Source: Flammeovirgaceae bacterium (GTDB lineage Bacteria; Bacteroidota; Bacteroidia; Cytophagales; Cyclobacteriaceae). Taken from it: 64,000 bases of DNA. The notes below the pieces were generated by a model, which saw only the letters and a list, made by a program, of their open reading frames with translations, was not told the DNA's origin and made no database searches. Position 1 is the stretch's first letter, and each line of letters begins with the position of its first letter. The position numbers were made by a program, and so were the translations under genes. The stretch spans positions 47,501 through 111,500 of the forward strand of contig JADJRT010000008.1 in the NCBI GenBank assembly GCA_016712035.1, given 5' to 3'. Positions 1 through 9,344 of this stretch are shown piece after piece.

Positions 1-606
<606 letters not shown>

Positions 607-695
607 GTAAACGAACTATGTGCTCGTAACTTTTACTTAAAAACTTTCAAATACTCTTTTATCAATACTGTCAACGATATTGAAAAGTCCACAGT

Positions 696-765
696 CCACG
701 GTCGATAGACCATGGATATGGCTAAGGAACATTAAGACCCTGACCATGAATGTCAGGGCAAGTCT

Positions 766-768
<3 letters not shown>
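696..768 (+). other. 23S-5S spacer with rRNA processing stems
   Basis: The spacer has two inverted repeats. 696-703 pairs with 708-715 with one mismatch. A longer imperfect stem joins 732-745 (TTAAGACCCTGAC) to 752-768 and ends exactly at the start of 5S rRNA. No tRNA lies in this spacer. The second stem is placed where a precursor-rRNA cleavage site would be expected; that role is inferred. Confidence 0.5.
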
Positions 769-876
<108 letters not shown>

Positions 877-888
877 TTTTATTTATCT

Positions 889-923
889 AAGAGCTCAGTA
901 TATCTATACTGGGCTCTTTTTTT
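889..923 (+). terminator. rRNA operon terminator
   Basis: GAGCTCAGTA (891-900) pairs with TACTGGGCTC (907-916) around a 6-nt loop, followed by seven Ts. It is a classical intrinsic terminator directly after 5S and before the convergent gene at 982. Confidence 0.9.
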
Positions 924-981
924 ATGTCAATGCGGAAGAATCCCGATGTAGGAAGAAACGATTGGTTGAATTAACTCGAGA

Positions 982-2244
982 CTATCCCACACTTAGCTCA
1001 AAGAAGCGATTCTCATTGAGATGAGCCTGTGCAATACGTGTTAGTTTATCTGGGTTTGATACTTGAATGCCCTCTAAAAGAATACTGTAGAAATCGTTAT
1101 TGAGATTGTGCAACCGAATAGTTTTTATTTTTTCGAGAACAGAAAATGGATTTGCTGTTTCTAACTGAAGACTACCCAAGAGATGGTGCTTTGCAGTTTC
1201 CACTTCTGCGAGATCGATATCTTCCTCTTGAAGCCGCTTTATCTCTGATTTGATTTCGGAAACCGCCAGGGATCGATTCTCCTTATTAACATCCGTGCCA
1301 ATCAACAAAAAAGCATCATTCTTTAGGGCGTGGATGGATGAGTTAATTCCATAGGTCAGCCCCTTCTCTTCGCGAATGTTTTTCATTAACCGAGATCCGA
1401 AATAGCCACCCAAGATATGATTCAATAGAACCAAAGAAGGGTGATCCGGATTTGATCTGTTTATTGTTTTCTTGCCCAACCGAATGGAAGATTGAATGCT
1501 CTCAGGTTTCTGTATGTGCTGAATCTTAACTTCTGGAGATTCTGAAATGACTGACTGAACCTGGGGTTGAATTGTAATTGGAAATTCAGATAAATTTTTG
1601 ATTAATATTTTCTTTATGCTGGAATCCACCTTCCCAGTAATATAAACCTCGTGTAGATTAAACTTTGTTTGAAAGAAGTCAACTAAATCTTGGCGGGTAA
1701 GAAGATCAAGGTCTCCTTCAGTCACGGAACTTCCATAAGGATGATTGCTTCCGAAAATGTTTTGCCGAATAGCTTTACTTGCCAGGTAGCTGCTTTTTTC
1801 GTTATTGATTTTTAGGTTTTGCCTAAAGATGTCTTTAAGGAGAGTGAATTCAGAATCTGGAAAAGAAGGATAATGAGCTATCTCGCAAAAAAGTGGTAGA
1901 ACTTTATTTACATTTTTAGTTAGGGTGAAAAGAGAAACTGAGACAAAATCAGAGCCAGCACTAATCTCAACAGACGAGCCAAATTGATCAAAGATTTCAG
2001 CAATTTGAAATGAGCTTTTGCTTTTGGTGCCCTTGTCTAGAAGATGGGAGGTAAAATAGGATACACCAACTTTTGGTTCGCACCATTTGCCGGCTTTAAA
2101 AATTAATTCAATTCGAAGTACTTCCTGATTTACTTTGTCAAACTGAATTAGAGGAACTCCATTATTCAGTGTAGTTATTTCAGGTGAAGGGAGATTACTT
2201 GTTACGATTTCAACAAATTGCGGAGCGGACTTTCTATCAAGCAT
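982..2244 (-). CDS. M16 family (insulinase-type) protein, zinc site lost
   Basis: 420 aa with the two-domain layout of M16 peptidases such as mitochondrial processing peptidase. The N-terminal zinc motif HxxEH is degenerate: the aligned stretch reads SHLLDKGT, so the second His and the Glu are missing. The C-terminal half keeps the substrate-clamping segment IREEKGLTYG. This pattern fits the inactive subunit that normally pairs with an active M16 partner; no partner lies in the window. The ATG at 2244 sits 2 nt downstream of porV, so the two are probably co-transcribed. The family is clear; a non-catalytic role is inferred. Confidence 0.85.
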   Translation of the reverse strand: MLDRKSAPQFVEIVTSNLPSPEITTLNNGVPLIQFDKVNQEVLRIELIFKAGKWCEPKVGVSYFTSHLLDKGTKSKSSFQIAEIFDQFGSSVEISAGSDFVSVSLFTLTKNVNKVLPLFCEIAHYPSFPDSEFTLLKDIFRQNLKINNEKSSYLASKAIRQNIFGSNHPYGSSVTEGDLDLLTRQDLVDFFQTKFNLHEVYITGKVDSSIKKILIKNLSEFPITIQPQVQSVISESPEVKIQHIQKPESIQSSIRLGKKTINRSNPDHPSLVLLNHILGGYFGSRLMKNIREEKGLTYGINSSIHALKNDAFLLIGTDVNKENRSLAVSEIKSEIKRLQEEDIDLAEVETAKHHLLGSLQLETANPFSVLEKIKTIRLHNLNNDFYSILLEGIQVSNPDKLTRIAQAHLNENRFFELSVG

Positions 2245-2246
2245 GA

Positions 2247-3416
2247 TTAGTCTGTGATCGAATCGTCTACTCCCTTTTTGTTTTGAAAGTTCATCATTAG
2301 CGTAAATCGAATCGTTTCTGCCAAAGCATTTTCCCGGCCATTGGTTGGGACAAGATAGGCGACATCAATTCCAAACTTATCATATCGGAAACCTACGCCC
2401 GCAGTTAAATATTGTCTGTCGCCTTTATAAAGCGCCTCATAGAAATAACCTAACCGACCTGCGAAGGTATCGTTATACCAATATTCTGTTCCGGTAGAAA
2501 TCATGAATTCACTGATCTCTTCATTAAAGCCTCCGGGCGCATCTGAAAAGGATCCAAAAATACCGCTGAGTAAAGCCGTGGAGTTATCTTTAGGAGGACT
2601 AGGAACCATTAGTTTATTAAAATCTAAAGCAAAGGTTAATTTATTTTGACTATCCAACTCTCTTGTATAAGCTCCTCCCAGTCGCAGATTTGTGGGAATG
2701 AAATCTTTATTATTGCTATCTGAATAGGTAATCTTGGCCCCCAGGTTTGTAATTGCTGCTCCTAGCGAATAGGATGAATTACTTGATCTAAAAGGTTTGG
2801 TGTAGTAGATACCCAAATCAACTGCGACTGAATTACCTGGCCGGGCATCAATATTACCCGTACTTAATGCTCCCGTAAGGTTAGAGTATATGTACCGAAG
2901 CGCTCCACCAATAGCAAGTTCTTCGGTGAGCATTCTGGAATAGGTTACATCGAAAGCAAATTCGCGAGGATTAAATCTTCCAAGATCATTATTATTTACA
3001 TCCTTAAATTGAATCTCACCTAAATCAAAATACTTCATAGAAGCAGCCACGGTTTGTACTCTTCCAATTTTATAGAAACCCGATAGGTAAAAGACATACA
3101 TATCGTTAATAATTTTACCAAGCCAGGGTGTGTAAGAACCTGAGATTCCATAACCGAGGCCATTATCAATAAAGGCAAGCTTACCGGCATTCCAGTATGC
3201 AGAATTTACATCAGCTGAAGTGGCAACCCCAACATCGCCCATGCCACCAGCCCGGGCATCGGGGGTGATGGTAAGGAAAGGAACGGCAGTGGTAATGACC
3301 TTATTGGTCGTATCCTGACCTATCAAAGTTCCTGAAGAGGACACCTGAGACCAAGAGACAAACGGAAAAATTAAGAGAGTGAAAACAGTAGGAATACTTA
3401 ACCTCTTCATAATCAA
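2247..3416 (-). CDS. porV: Type IX secretion outer-membrane protein PorV
   Basis: 389 aa with a signal peptide (about residues 1-23, ending VSWSQ) and a FadL-like beta-barrel. Family hallmarks include the start of the mature protein (TAVPFLTITPDARAGGMGD) and the segment SAYWNAGKLAF. PorV (also called LptO) is the shuttle that receives cargo leaving the translocon and brings it to the sortase PorU in the outer membrane. It lies 20 nt downstream of porU, the usual Bacteroidota arrangement. Length is normal and the frame is intact. Confidence 0.93.
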   Translation of the reverse strand: MIMKRLSIPTVFTLLIFPFVSWSQVSSSGTLIGQDTTNKVITTAVPFLTITPDARAGGMGDVGVATSADVNSAYWNAGKLAFIDNGLGYGISGSYTPWLGKIINDMYVFYLSGFYKIGRVQTVAASMKYFDLGEIQFKDVNNNDLGRFNPREFAFDVTYSRMLTEELAIGGALRYIYSNLTGALSTGNIDARPGNSVAVDLGIYYTKPFRSSNSSYSLGAAITNLGAKITYSDSNNKDFIPTNLRLGGAYTRELDSQNKLTFALDFNKLMVPSPPKDNSTALLSGIFGSFSDAPGGFNEEISEFMISTGTEYWYNDTFAGRLGYFYEALYKGDRQYLTAGVGFRYDKFGIDVAYLVPTNGRENALAETIRFTLMMNFQNKKGVDDSITD

Positions 3417-3436
3417 GTTCTAATCGGTAAAGGTAG

Positions 3437-6400
3437 TTAATTCAAGATAATTAGCTTGGTATATTGCTCATTTTTCGAGCCATCCAGTAATGAACGAACA
3501 GAAAGTTTACCCAGATATACACCCTGGCTTAATTTTGTTCCAGATGCTGATTTTCCATCCCACTCGGTTAAAGTAACTCTATACTGGCTTGAAAATACTT
3601 CAAAAGTTTGATTTAAAATGATCTTACCTGCCAGGTCCAGAATAGTTAAATAAACCTCCAAATCTTCGCCAGGCCTGGTATGAGTAAATTCAAGAATTGT
3701 TGATTCATAAAAGGGATTTGGGTAATTACTGAACTCCTCAATTTGAATCTGATCTCCTTCGGTTACTACAAAATCAACTGTTCCGATTGCCCGGTTGTTA
3801 TATGTGTCGGAAGCGGATAAGGTAAGCGTGTGTTTACCTTTTTCGAGGCCATCTAGTGGAAAAGTTAAAGAGCCTGCTTTATAATTGTCGAGATTTGAAT
3901 AGTAATAATCGTTGAGAATAAAAGGAATACCATTGTCGATCGATGCGGTAATTTCATGGCCCGTTGGGTCTGATGAAATATTGATGCCGCTTTCGTCAAA
4001 AAGTTTTACAACGATTTTTGTGTTTGGTCCTACAATTCCGCCTGGAATAAAGGTTGTATCGCCAAGAAAAAGTTGAATTTGAGGTGGTGTGTTATCCGAG
4101 GCAGGACTTGATTCAAGACCACCTATTAGATTATTGAGAGCTATTCCGTTCGCGAAGTTTCCTTTCTTGTCAAACGCGGAAGCAAGAAATTTCCCTGTAA
4201 TAAATTCTGCCGGAATATCTTTTGGCATAATGAATTGTAATTCGAAAAGACCTTGGCTCACAGACGCGTTGCCTCGAAAAAGCATGTTTGGCCGATCTGA
4301 ATAATTGAAGGGTGGGTTCTCATCGCCTTTGGTAATCAGATTCACTTCTTCACTAAGTAAGGTAAGAGTTAATTTGCCGTTGAATTGCGTTAAAGCACTT
4401 AAGTTGTTTTCGAGATGTCCGGTTATGTTTACTTGTGAGAGTCCCTTCAGTTCAAGTGATCCGGCACTTGTTTTAACCTCATCAAAAACAATTTCATTTT
4501 CAGCTAGGGCGAGTTGCATAGATGGATCACCCAGCAGTGAAAAATTTCGGTTAGCCACACCGCTAATACTTTTGTTTTTAGTCTCTTTAAACACAGTTCC
4601 TAAATCATTGAATTTGTTTTGAGATTTAGCAAAGAGCGATTCGTAAAAGGCTTTATTCAAGGTGAAGTTAGTACTTGAATTCACGGGCCTTGACGAAGTT
4701 ACCAAGCCGATGGATCCGCCTTTCTTTTGAAGAAGCGTTAATTCTCCACTTGTTATTTGAAAGGGATCATCATGTCTTCCAAACTCGCAGGTGGCGGTAA
4801 CAAACAACGGATATTGGGGTCCATTTTTCCAACTTTCAATTATTGTTTCGTCTAAAATTCTTTCATCCATCCAAACCCGCTCCGAGCCATGACCTGTATA
4901 GTTTACAACCAATGAACCCTTACGCACGGCAAGATCGAGTGCTTCAGCGGCATCAGGACTCCTTTGCCCGTTGGGTCTAGTAACTTGCTCAAACGAATCC
5001 AGAAAAAACTTTTGTGTATGATACTTTGGGTTTAACAACTCTACAGAATTAGCCAGTTGATCGGCCTGACTATTATGAATATTAAAATCACCATCGTCTG
5101 CCACAAAGAGAATTTCGTTTTGCCATGGGCCAAAAGACGATGGGTTTAGATCGTACTCGATTAGCTTATCGACTACACGCTTTGCTTCCTCCAATGTTTT
5201 CACAGGCAGGCGGCCAACGCCAATATCAAGCGTATGATTTTGAACCGGACTTTCTGACCACTCGCCTTCCGTTGTTTCGAGAAAAGAATAATAATCATCG
5301 GAAGCATACGTTTCGAGTGGACTTAACGAATTACGCGATTCATAAATAGGAACATAGTTGGTATTCCCCAACACTCTGTTTTTATAGTCATAGGAGCCGC
5401 GACCAAAAAGCAATACGTTTTTTAGATGAGCATTGGTATCGTTATAAAGCATTTTAAGGAAATCCCGCAAGGCAGTAACATCTTGTTTGCCACCTGAAAA
5501 CTCGTTGTATATCTGGTTTGTGGTAACGACCTTGCTAATAACGCCTGATATGGATTGGCGATGATTAGCCAGGCGTTGAGCTTCACTTAAAAAATCGGGG
5601 TGCGTTATTATAAGCAATTCTGGAGCTGTCATGCTATGGAGGTTCTGATTCGATACCTTGCCCTCAAAGACCGGAGGCTTTGCTTTATCAGATTTAAATA
5701 GTACAAATTCCTTCAGCGAAGTTGTGTTGGTAGAGAAAGATAATTTGTTATTCAACAATGAAAAATCCTGATCTTTAGCTTCAAAGGAGTCGGTTACATC
5801 CCATAGTCTAATTCCGGCAGTTACATTGTTTACTTCAAAGGTTGATGTGTTATTAGCCAGACTACTGGATGAACGGAAAATAATCTCATCGCCATAGAGC
5901 GCTAGTTTTCTCTTTAGATTTAGGATGAAAAAATCGAGATAGCCAATAGAGATGCCGGGACTTCCTTTTGTGAATTGATAATTTACATCTTGTTTGCTTT
6001 TGGTCGATGCGGCTACTGCGCTCGAATTGAAAATGGTTGTATCTGCTTTTACCCGGCCCTTAATGCTGTAACTGGAATTGGGGATTGCCACTATAGGTTG
6101 CGTTAGAACCGGAGTTGCATTAAATGAAACCTGAAAAGAAGTATTAGTAATAGATTGAGCCATTACATGTGAAACCAATTTTATATCAGAGTTCTCAACC
6201 ACACCCGAGATATCGAATTGAACAGTGGCGGTGGTTATGGCATCAAACTGCTCGCCAAACCATTGCCGTCCGGATTTCAGGATGTTGTACTTTTCCGTTT
6301 CATAATAGGCGATGTCGTCAAACTGATTGACGAGCGGAAAGGAGCCGGCCTGATTTTCACTTTGCGTGATACGCTTTCCCGGATCAGATCCAATCGTTAG

Positions 6401-6826
6401 AAAGTAGAAATTCTTATCTGTAAATAAATTGTTCTCGTAAGCAAAAACTTGCTTTTGCATATCATACTCATATTTATCAGGACCTCTGCCAAAGAAAAGG
6501 ATTACGTCACCTGAGTTAAAACGACCATCGGATTCCCCTGTAACTTCTATCGCAATCTCCTGTAGTTGATTTATCCGAGGTAGGTTGTTTGCCTGGGGCA
6601 GCATGCCCAGCTGGCCGGTAAAAATTTTGATATTTCGCGGATCAAGTTGATCGGGATTTATTCCTGTACTCTTTAATAGATTGTAATCAATTTTTACTAG
6701 ACCATCGCTGGTTACGGAAAACTTATACCAATTCCCGGACTTCAATACAGGTAGTGCTTGTGCTGATAAATCAAATTGAATTACCAGTAAAACAGGTATG
6801 CTTACTATTTTGAAGAAATTTCGCAA
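3437..6826 (-). CDS. porU: Type IX secretion sortase PorU (C25-like)
   Basis: 1129 aa. Signal peptide at about residues 1-23, then a gingipain-like C25 peptidase domain, then Ig-like regions and a C-terminal type IX sorting domain (the YPNPF motif near the end). Catalytic residues are visible: His in VNYTGHGSERVWMDE and Cys in FVTATCEFGRHDDP. PorU cleaves the sorting domain of secreted cargo and attaches the cargo to lipopolysaccharide on the cell surface. It is encoded just before its partner porV. The frame is intact over 3.4 kb, in contrast to many other genes here. Confidence 0.94.
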   Translation of the reverse strand: MRNFFKIVSIPVLLVIQFDLSAQALPVLKSGNWYKFSVTSDGLVKIDYNLLKSTGINPDQLDPRNIKIFTGQLGMLPQANNLPRINQLQEIAIEVTGESDGRFNSGDVILFFGRGPDKYEYDMQKQVFAYENNLFTDKNFYFLTIGSDPGKRITQSENQAGSFPLVNQFDDIAYYETEKYNILKSGRQWFGEQFDAITTATVQFDISGVVENSDIKLVSHVMAQSITNTSFQVSFNATPVLTQPIVAIPNSSYSIKGRVKADTTIFNSSAVAASTKSKQDVNYQFTKGSPGISIGYLDFFILNLKRKLALYGDEIIFRSSSSLANNTSTFEVNNVTAGIRLWDVTDSFEAKDQDFSLLNNKLSFSTNTTSLKEFVLFKSDKAKPPVFEGKVSNQNLHSMTAPELLIITHPDFLSEAQRLANHRQSISGVISKVVTTNQIYNEFSGGKQDVTALRDFLKMLYNDTNAHLKNVLLFGRGSYDYKNRVLGNTNYVPIYESRNSLSPLETYASDDYYSFLETTEGEWSESPVQNHTLDIGVGRLPVKTLEEAKRVVDKLIEYDLNPSSFGPWQNEILFVADDGDFNIHNSQADQLANSVELLNPKYHTQKFFLDSFEQVTRPNGQRSPDAAEALDLAVRKGSLVVNYTGHGSERVWMDERILDETIIESWKNGPQYPLFVTATCEFGRHDDPFQITSGELTLLQKKGGSIGLVTSSRPVNSSTNFTLNKAFYESLFAKSQNKFNDLGTVFKETKNKSISGVANRNFSLLGDPSMQLALAENEIVFDEVKTSAGSLELKGLSQVNITGHLENNLSALTQFNGKLTLTLLSEEVNLITKGDENPPFNYSDRPNMLFRGNASVSQGLFELQFIMPKDIPAEFITGKFLASAFDKKGNFANGIALNNLIGGLESSPASDNTPPQIQLFLGDTTFIPGGIVGPNTKIVVKLFDESGINISSDPTGHEITASIDNGIPFILNDYYYSNLDNYKAGSLTFPLDGLEKGKHTLTLSASDTYNNRAIGTVDFVVTEGDQIQIEEFSNYPNPFYESTILEFTHTRPGEDLEVYLTILDLAGKIILNQTFEVFSSQYRVTLTEWDGKSASGTKLSQGVYLGKLSVRSLLDGSKNEQYTKLIILN

Positions 6827-6839
6827 GGATCAAATCATT

Positions 6840-7520
6840 TTAACCTACCCACCTTAATGCCTTACTCACCAACGAAAAGAGAATATAGAAAAGTATAATA
6901 AAGGGTAAAGCTGTCTTCCCCATCGAGACGATCAGTAATACGGCTATTGGAAGAAAGGTAAACCGAGCTTTGTTATCAGCCCATGAAAAATTTTTGAACT
7001 TGAATGCAATGATATCAATTCGGGAGACCATGAGTAATGAGAATACAAGTGTTATTAGAATTAACACCCAATCTTGCTGCACCCAGTTATTTAATGATGA
7101 TGGTAAAAAAACAAGAGATGTGATGAATACGGTATTGGCCGGAGTATTTAGTCCTTTGAAAGAATCGTGCTGAGTTTCGTCTACATTGAAGACGGCTAAA
7201 CGCAAGGCTGAACAAACAGCTATAAGAAAAGCGAAATATGGGAGCCACTCGTTTGTGGTTATCGCACCAATCATTTTATACATAACCAGTGATGGCAGTA
7301 TTCCAAACGTAACTACGTCAGCCAGGGAGTCCAGTTCTTTGCCAATGGGGGATGACACTTTAAGCAAACGTGCGGCAAAGCCATCAAAGAAATCGAAAAA
7401 GCCGCCCGCCCAAACAAAATAGGCAGCAGGTACCGCGCGATTCTCTAGACAAAATACTATTCCAACGCATCCACACAAAAGATTGCAGCAGGTAAGGAAA
7501 TTAGGAATATGGCGGGTCAT
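6840..7520 (-). CDS. pssA: CDP-diacylglycerol-serine O-phosphatidyltransferase
   Basis: 226 aa, mostly transmembrane helices. The CDP-alcohol phosphatidyltransferase signature DG(x)2AR(x)8G(x)3D(x)3D is complete, starting at DGFAAR and ending at LDSLAD. The product makes phosphatidylserine, the precursor of phosphatidylethanolamine. It lies 13 nt upstream of porU and 3 nt downstream of the MBL gene, so it is part of the same minus-strand run. The substrate (serine rather than another alcohol) is inferred from similarity to Bacteroidota PssA. Confidence 0.88.
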   Translation of the reverse strand: MTRHIPNFLTCCNLLCGCVGIVFCLENRAVPAAYFVWAGGFFDFFDGFAARLLKVSSPIGKELDSLADVVTFGILPSLVMYKMIGAITTNEWLPYFAFLIAVCSALRLAVFNVDETQHDSFKGLNTPANTVFITSLVFLPSSLNNWVQQDWVLILITLVFSLLMVSRIDIIAFKFKNFSWADNKARFTFLPIAVLLIVSMGKTALPFIILFYILFSLVSKALRWVG

Positions 7521-7523
7521 GTT

Positions 7524-8177
7524 CTAAGAGCGTAATGAAAGTGCACAGAATGGATTTGAAACTTTTTCTTTACCTACTGTAGTCGGTTCGCCATGACCGG
7601 CATACACAACCACATCGTCAGGCAAGGTGAAAACTTTTTTATGAATGCTATCTATAAGCGTATTCATGTCTCCACCGGGTAAGTCGGTTCGGCCTATACT
7701 TCCATTAAACAAAACATCGCCACTTAATAATGATTTCGATTCTTTATTATAGAACCCAACATGACCGGGCGCATGTCCGGGCAAAAATAAAACCTGAAAC
7801 ACTGTGTTGCCAAACGAAATAGACTTCCCTTCTTCTAAATATTCATCGGGGTGCACTTCATGGTATTGAGCAAATCCATAAGATGGCGCATAGGCTTTTA
7901 CTGCTTTTAGCACAGGCTCTTCTTTAGCGTGAATTAAAAAAGGAACTTTGTATTTTTCCTTAACAAAATAGTTGCCCAACACGTGATCAATATGGCAATG
8001 TGTATTTAACAGATATTTGATTTGGATGTTTTCAGTCTCAATAAATTTAGTGAGCGCTGCTTTTTCATTTGGTTCGTGACAACCTGGATCTATAATAACA
8101 CCTGATTCCGTTTCGTCATAAACCACGTATGTGTTTTCACTAAACGGATTAAAAGTAAAAGATTGAATATGTATCAT
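7524..8177 (-). CDS. MBL-fold metallo-hydrolase (glyoxalase II-like)
   Basis: 217 aa. It carries the metallo-beta-lactamase fold motif THCHIDH, the second ligand region LPGHAPGHVGF, the Asp in LLSGDVLF and the final His in VYAGHGEPTT. Small stand-alone proteins of this type hydrolyse thioesters, for example S-lactoylglutathione or its analogues; the substrate is not determined from sequence. It is the first gene of the minus-strand run that continues through pssA and porUV. Confidence 0.88.
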   Translation of the reverse strand: MIHIQSFTFNPFSENTYVVYDETESGVIIDPGCHEPNEKAALTKFIETENIQIKYLLNTHCHIDHVLGNYFVKEKYKVPFLIHAKEEPVLKAVKAYAPSYGFAQYHEVHPDEYLEEGKSISFGNTVFQVLFLPGHAPGHVGFYNKESKSLLSGDVLFNGSIGRTDLPGGDMNTLIDSIHKKVFTLPDDVVVYAGHGEPTTVGKEKVSNPFCALSLRS

Positions 8178-8241
8178 AATTAATTGGTAAAAGTACGCCC
8201 TTTTCGTCTAAAAATGGGAGCGGTAATGGGGCGATGTGTTG

Positions 8242-8249
8242 TATTTTTG
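8242..8249 (+). promoter_or_regulatory. -7 promoter element (TATTTTTG)
   Basis: A perfect match to the Bacteroidota -7 consensus TAnnTTTG. A start of transcription about 6 nt downstream would leave only a short leader before codon 1 at 8268. No good TTTG -33 element is visible upstream. It helps to place the unusual start of the next gene. Confidence 0.5.
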
Positions 8250-8267
8250 ACTCTTTAAAATATCATT

Positions 8268-9344
8268 ATTAAAAAGGTTGATTATATCATTATTGGGCAA
8301 GGACTGGCGGGTTCTTGTCTCGCATTGTGCCTTTTATCAAAGGGTAAAAGCATCATGGTATTTGATCGGCCTGAGCAAAACAGAAGTTCGGCCATAGCAG
8401 CCGGATTATTTAATCCTATTACCGGTAAGCTGATGTCTAAAACCTGGCAGGCAGATCATCTCTTTCCTGAACTTGATTTTTTTTATCGCAACGCAGAGCA
8501 AATCCTCGATCAACGATTCTATTATCCTCAATCGTTGTATCGACCCTTTCTTTCTGTGGAAGAACAGAATGCGTGGATGGGCAAAAGTTCTGAGGCTACC
8601 TGGATGCCTTATATTGAAAAGATATATTCACAGGGTGTGTTTACCCATCAGGTTAATAATCCCTGGGGTGGTATTGTGCTTAGTCAGTGTGGCTACGTAG
8701 ATGTACCTAAATTCATGAAAAGTGTATCGGACTATTTGGCCAAGAGAAATTCTATTGTGTTTGAAAAGTTTGATGAGCAGTTGATTCACAATCCTCATGA
8801 AGGAATCAGGTATAAAGATTTTGAATCGACTAAGATTATTTATTGCACGGGTACTGAGGCTCTCAATTCAAAGACAGGAATGGATTTACCCATCAGAAAA
8901 CTAAAAGGTGAAACTTTAACCATAGAAATGGATGAAGATCCGGAACTGATTTATAATCGCGGTGTTTATATTGTGCCATACAAGGAAAAACAATATCGGG
9001 TAGGAGCCACGTATGAGACTAAAAACCTATCTGGTGAAATTACAGCAGAAGCAAGAATGGAGTTAGATCAGAAATTGATGGAGTTAATTAAAATTCCCTA
9101 TAGAATAACCGCCCAAGACTGGGGTTTTAGGCCAACCACGCCCGACCGGAGACCAATACTGGGTTCTATGTCTGATTCAAAAAATGTTGTTATTTTTAAC
9201 GGTTTAGGTACTAAGGGCGTAAGCCTGGCGCCTTATTTTTCGGCTCAGTTGTGTGATTGGCTTATTGGAGTGGGCAAAATCCAGCCAGAAGTCAATATCA
9301 CGCGATTTAAATCGTTATCTTCGAAATCCAGTGTGGTAGTATGA
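8268..9344 (+). CDS. FAD-dependent oxidoreductase (DAO/ThiO-like), ATT start
   Basis: About 358 aa. The N-terminal dinucleotide-binding motif DYIIIGQGLAGSCLA lies upstream of the first possible ATG/GTG/TTG start (TTG at 8325), so the protein must begin earlier. An in-frame TAA at 8256-8258 limits the frame, and the only likely start codon is ATT at 8268 (or 8265), giving a product that begins Ile/Met-Lys-Lys-Val-Asp. The C-terminus has the DAO-family ending (DWGFRPTTPDRRPILG; FNGLGTKGVSLAPYF). Its substrate is probably an amine or amino acid, not determined here. The stop overlaps the next ATG by 4 nt (ATGA). Either a rare ATT start or a base error. Confidence 0.82.
   Translation: MKKVDYIIIGQGLAGSCLALCLLSKGKSIMVFDRPEQNRSSAIAAGLFNPITGKLMSKTWQADHLFPELDFFYRNAEQILDQRFYYPQSLYRPFLSVEEQNAWMGKSSEATWMPYIEKIYSQGVFTHQVNNPWGGIVLSQCGYVDVPKFMKSVSDYLAKRNSIVFEKFDEQLIHNPHEGIRYKDFESTKIIYCTGTEALNSKTGMDLPIRKLKGETLTIEMDEDPELIYNRGVYIVPYKEKQYRVGATYETKNLSGEITAEARMELDQKLMELIKIPYRITAQDWGFRPTTPDRRPILGSMSDSKNVVIFNGLGTKGVSLAPYFSAQLCDWLIGVGKIQPEVNITRFKSLSSKSSVVV

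Noticed and set aside
4089..4622. Plus-strand frames inside porU
   Set aside because: Antisense shadows of a well-supported gene, with no signals of their own.
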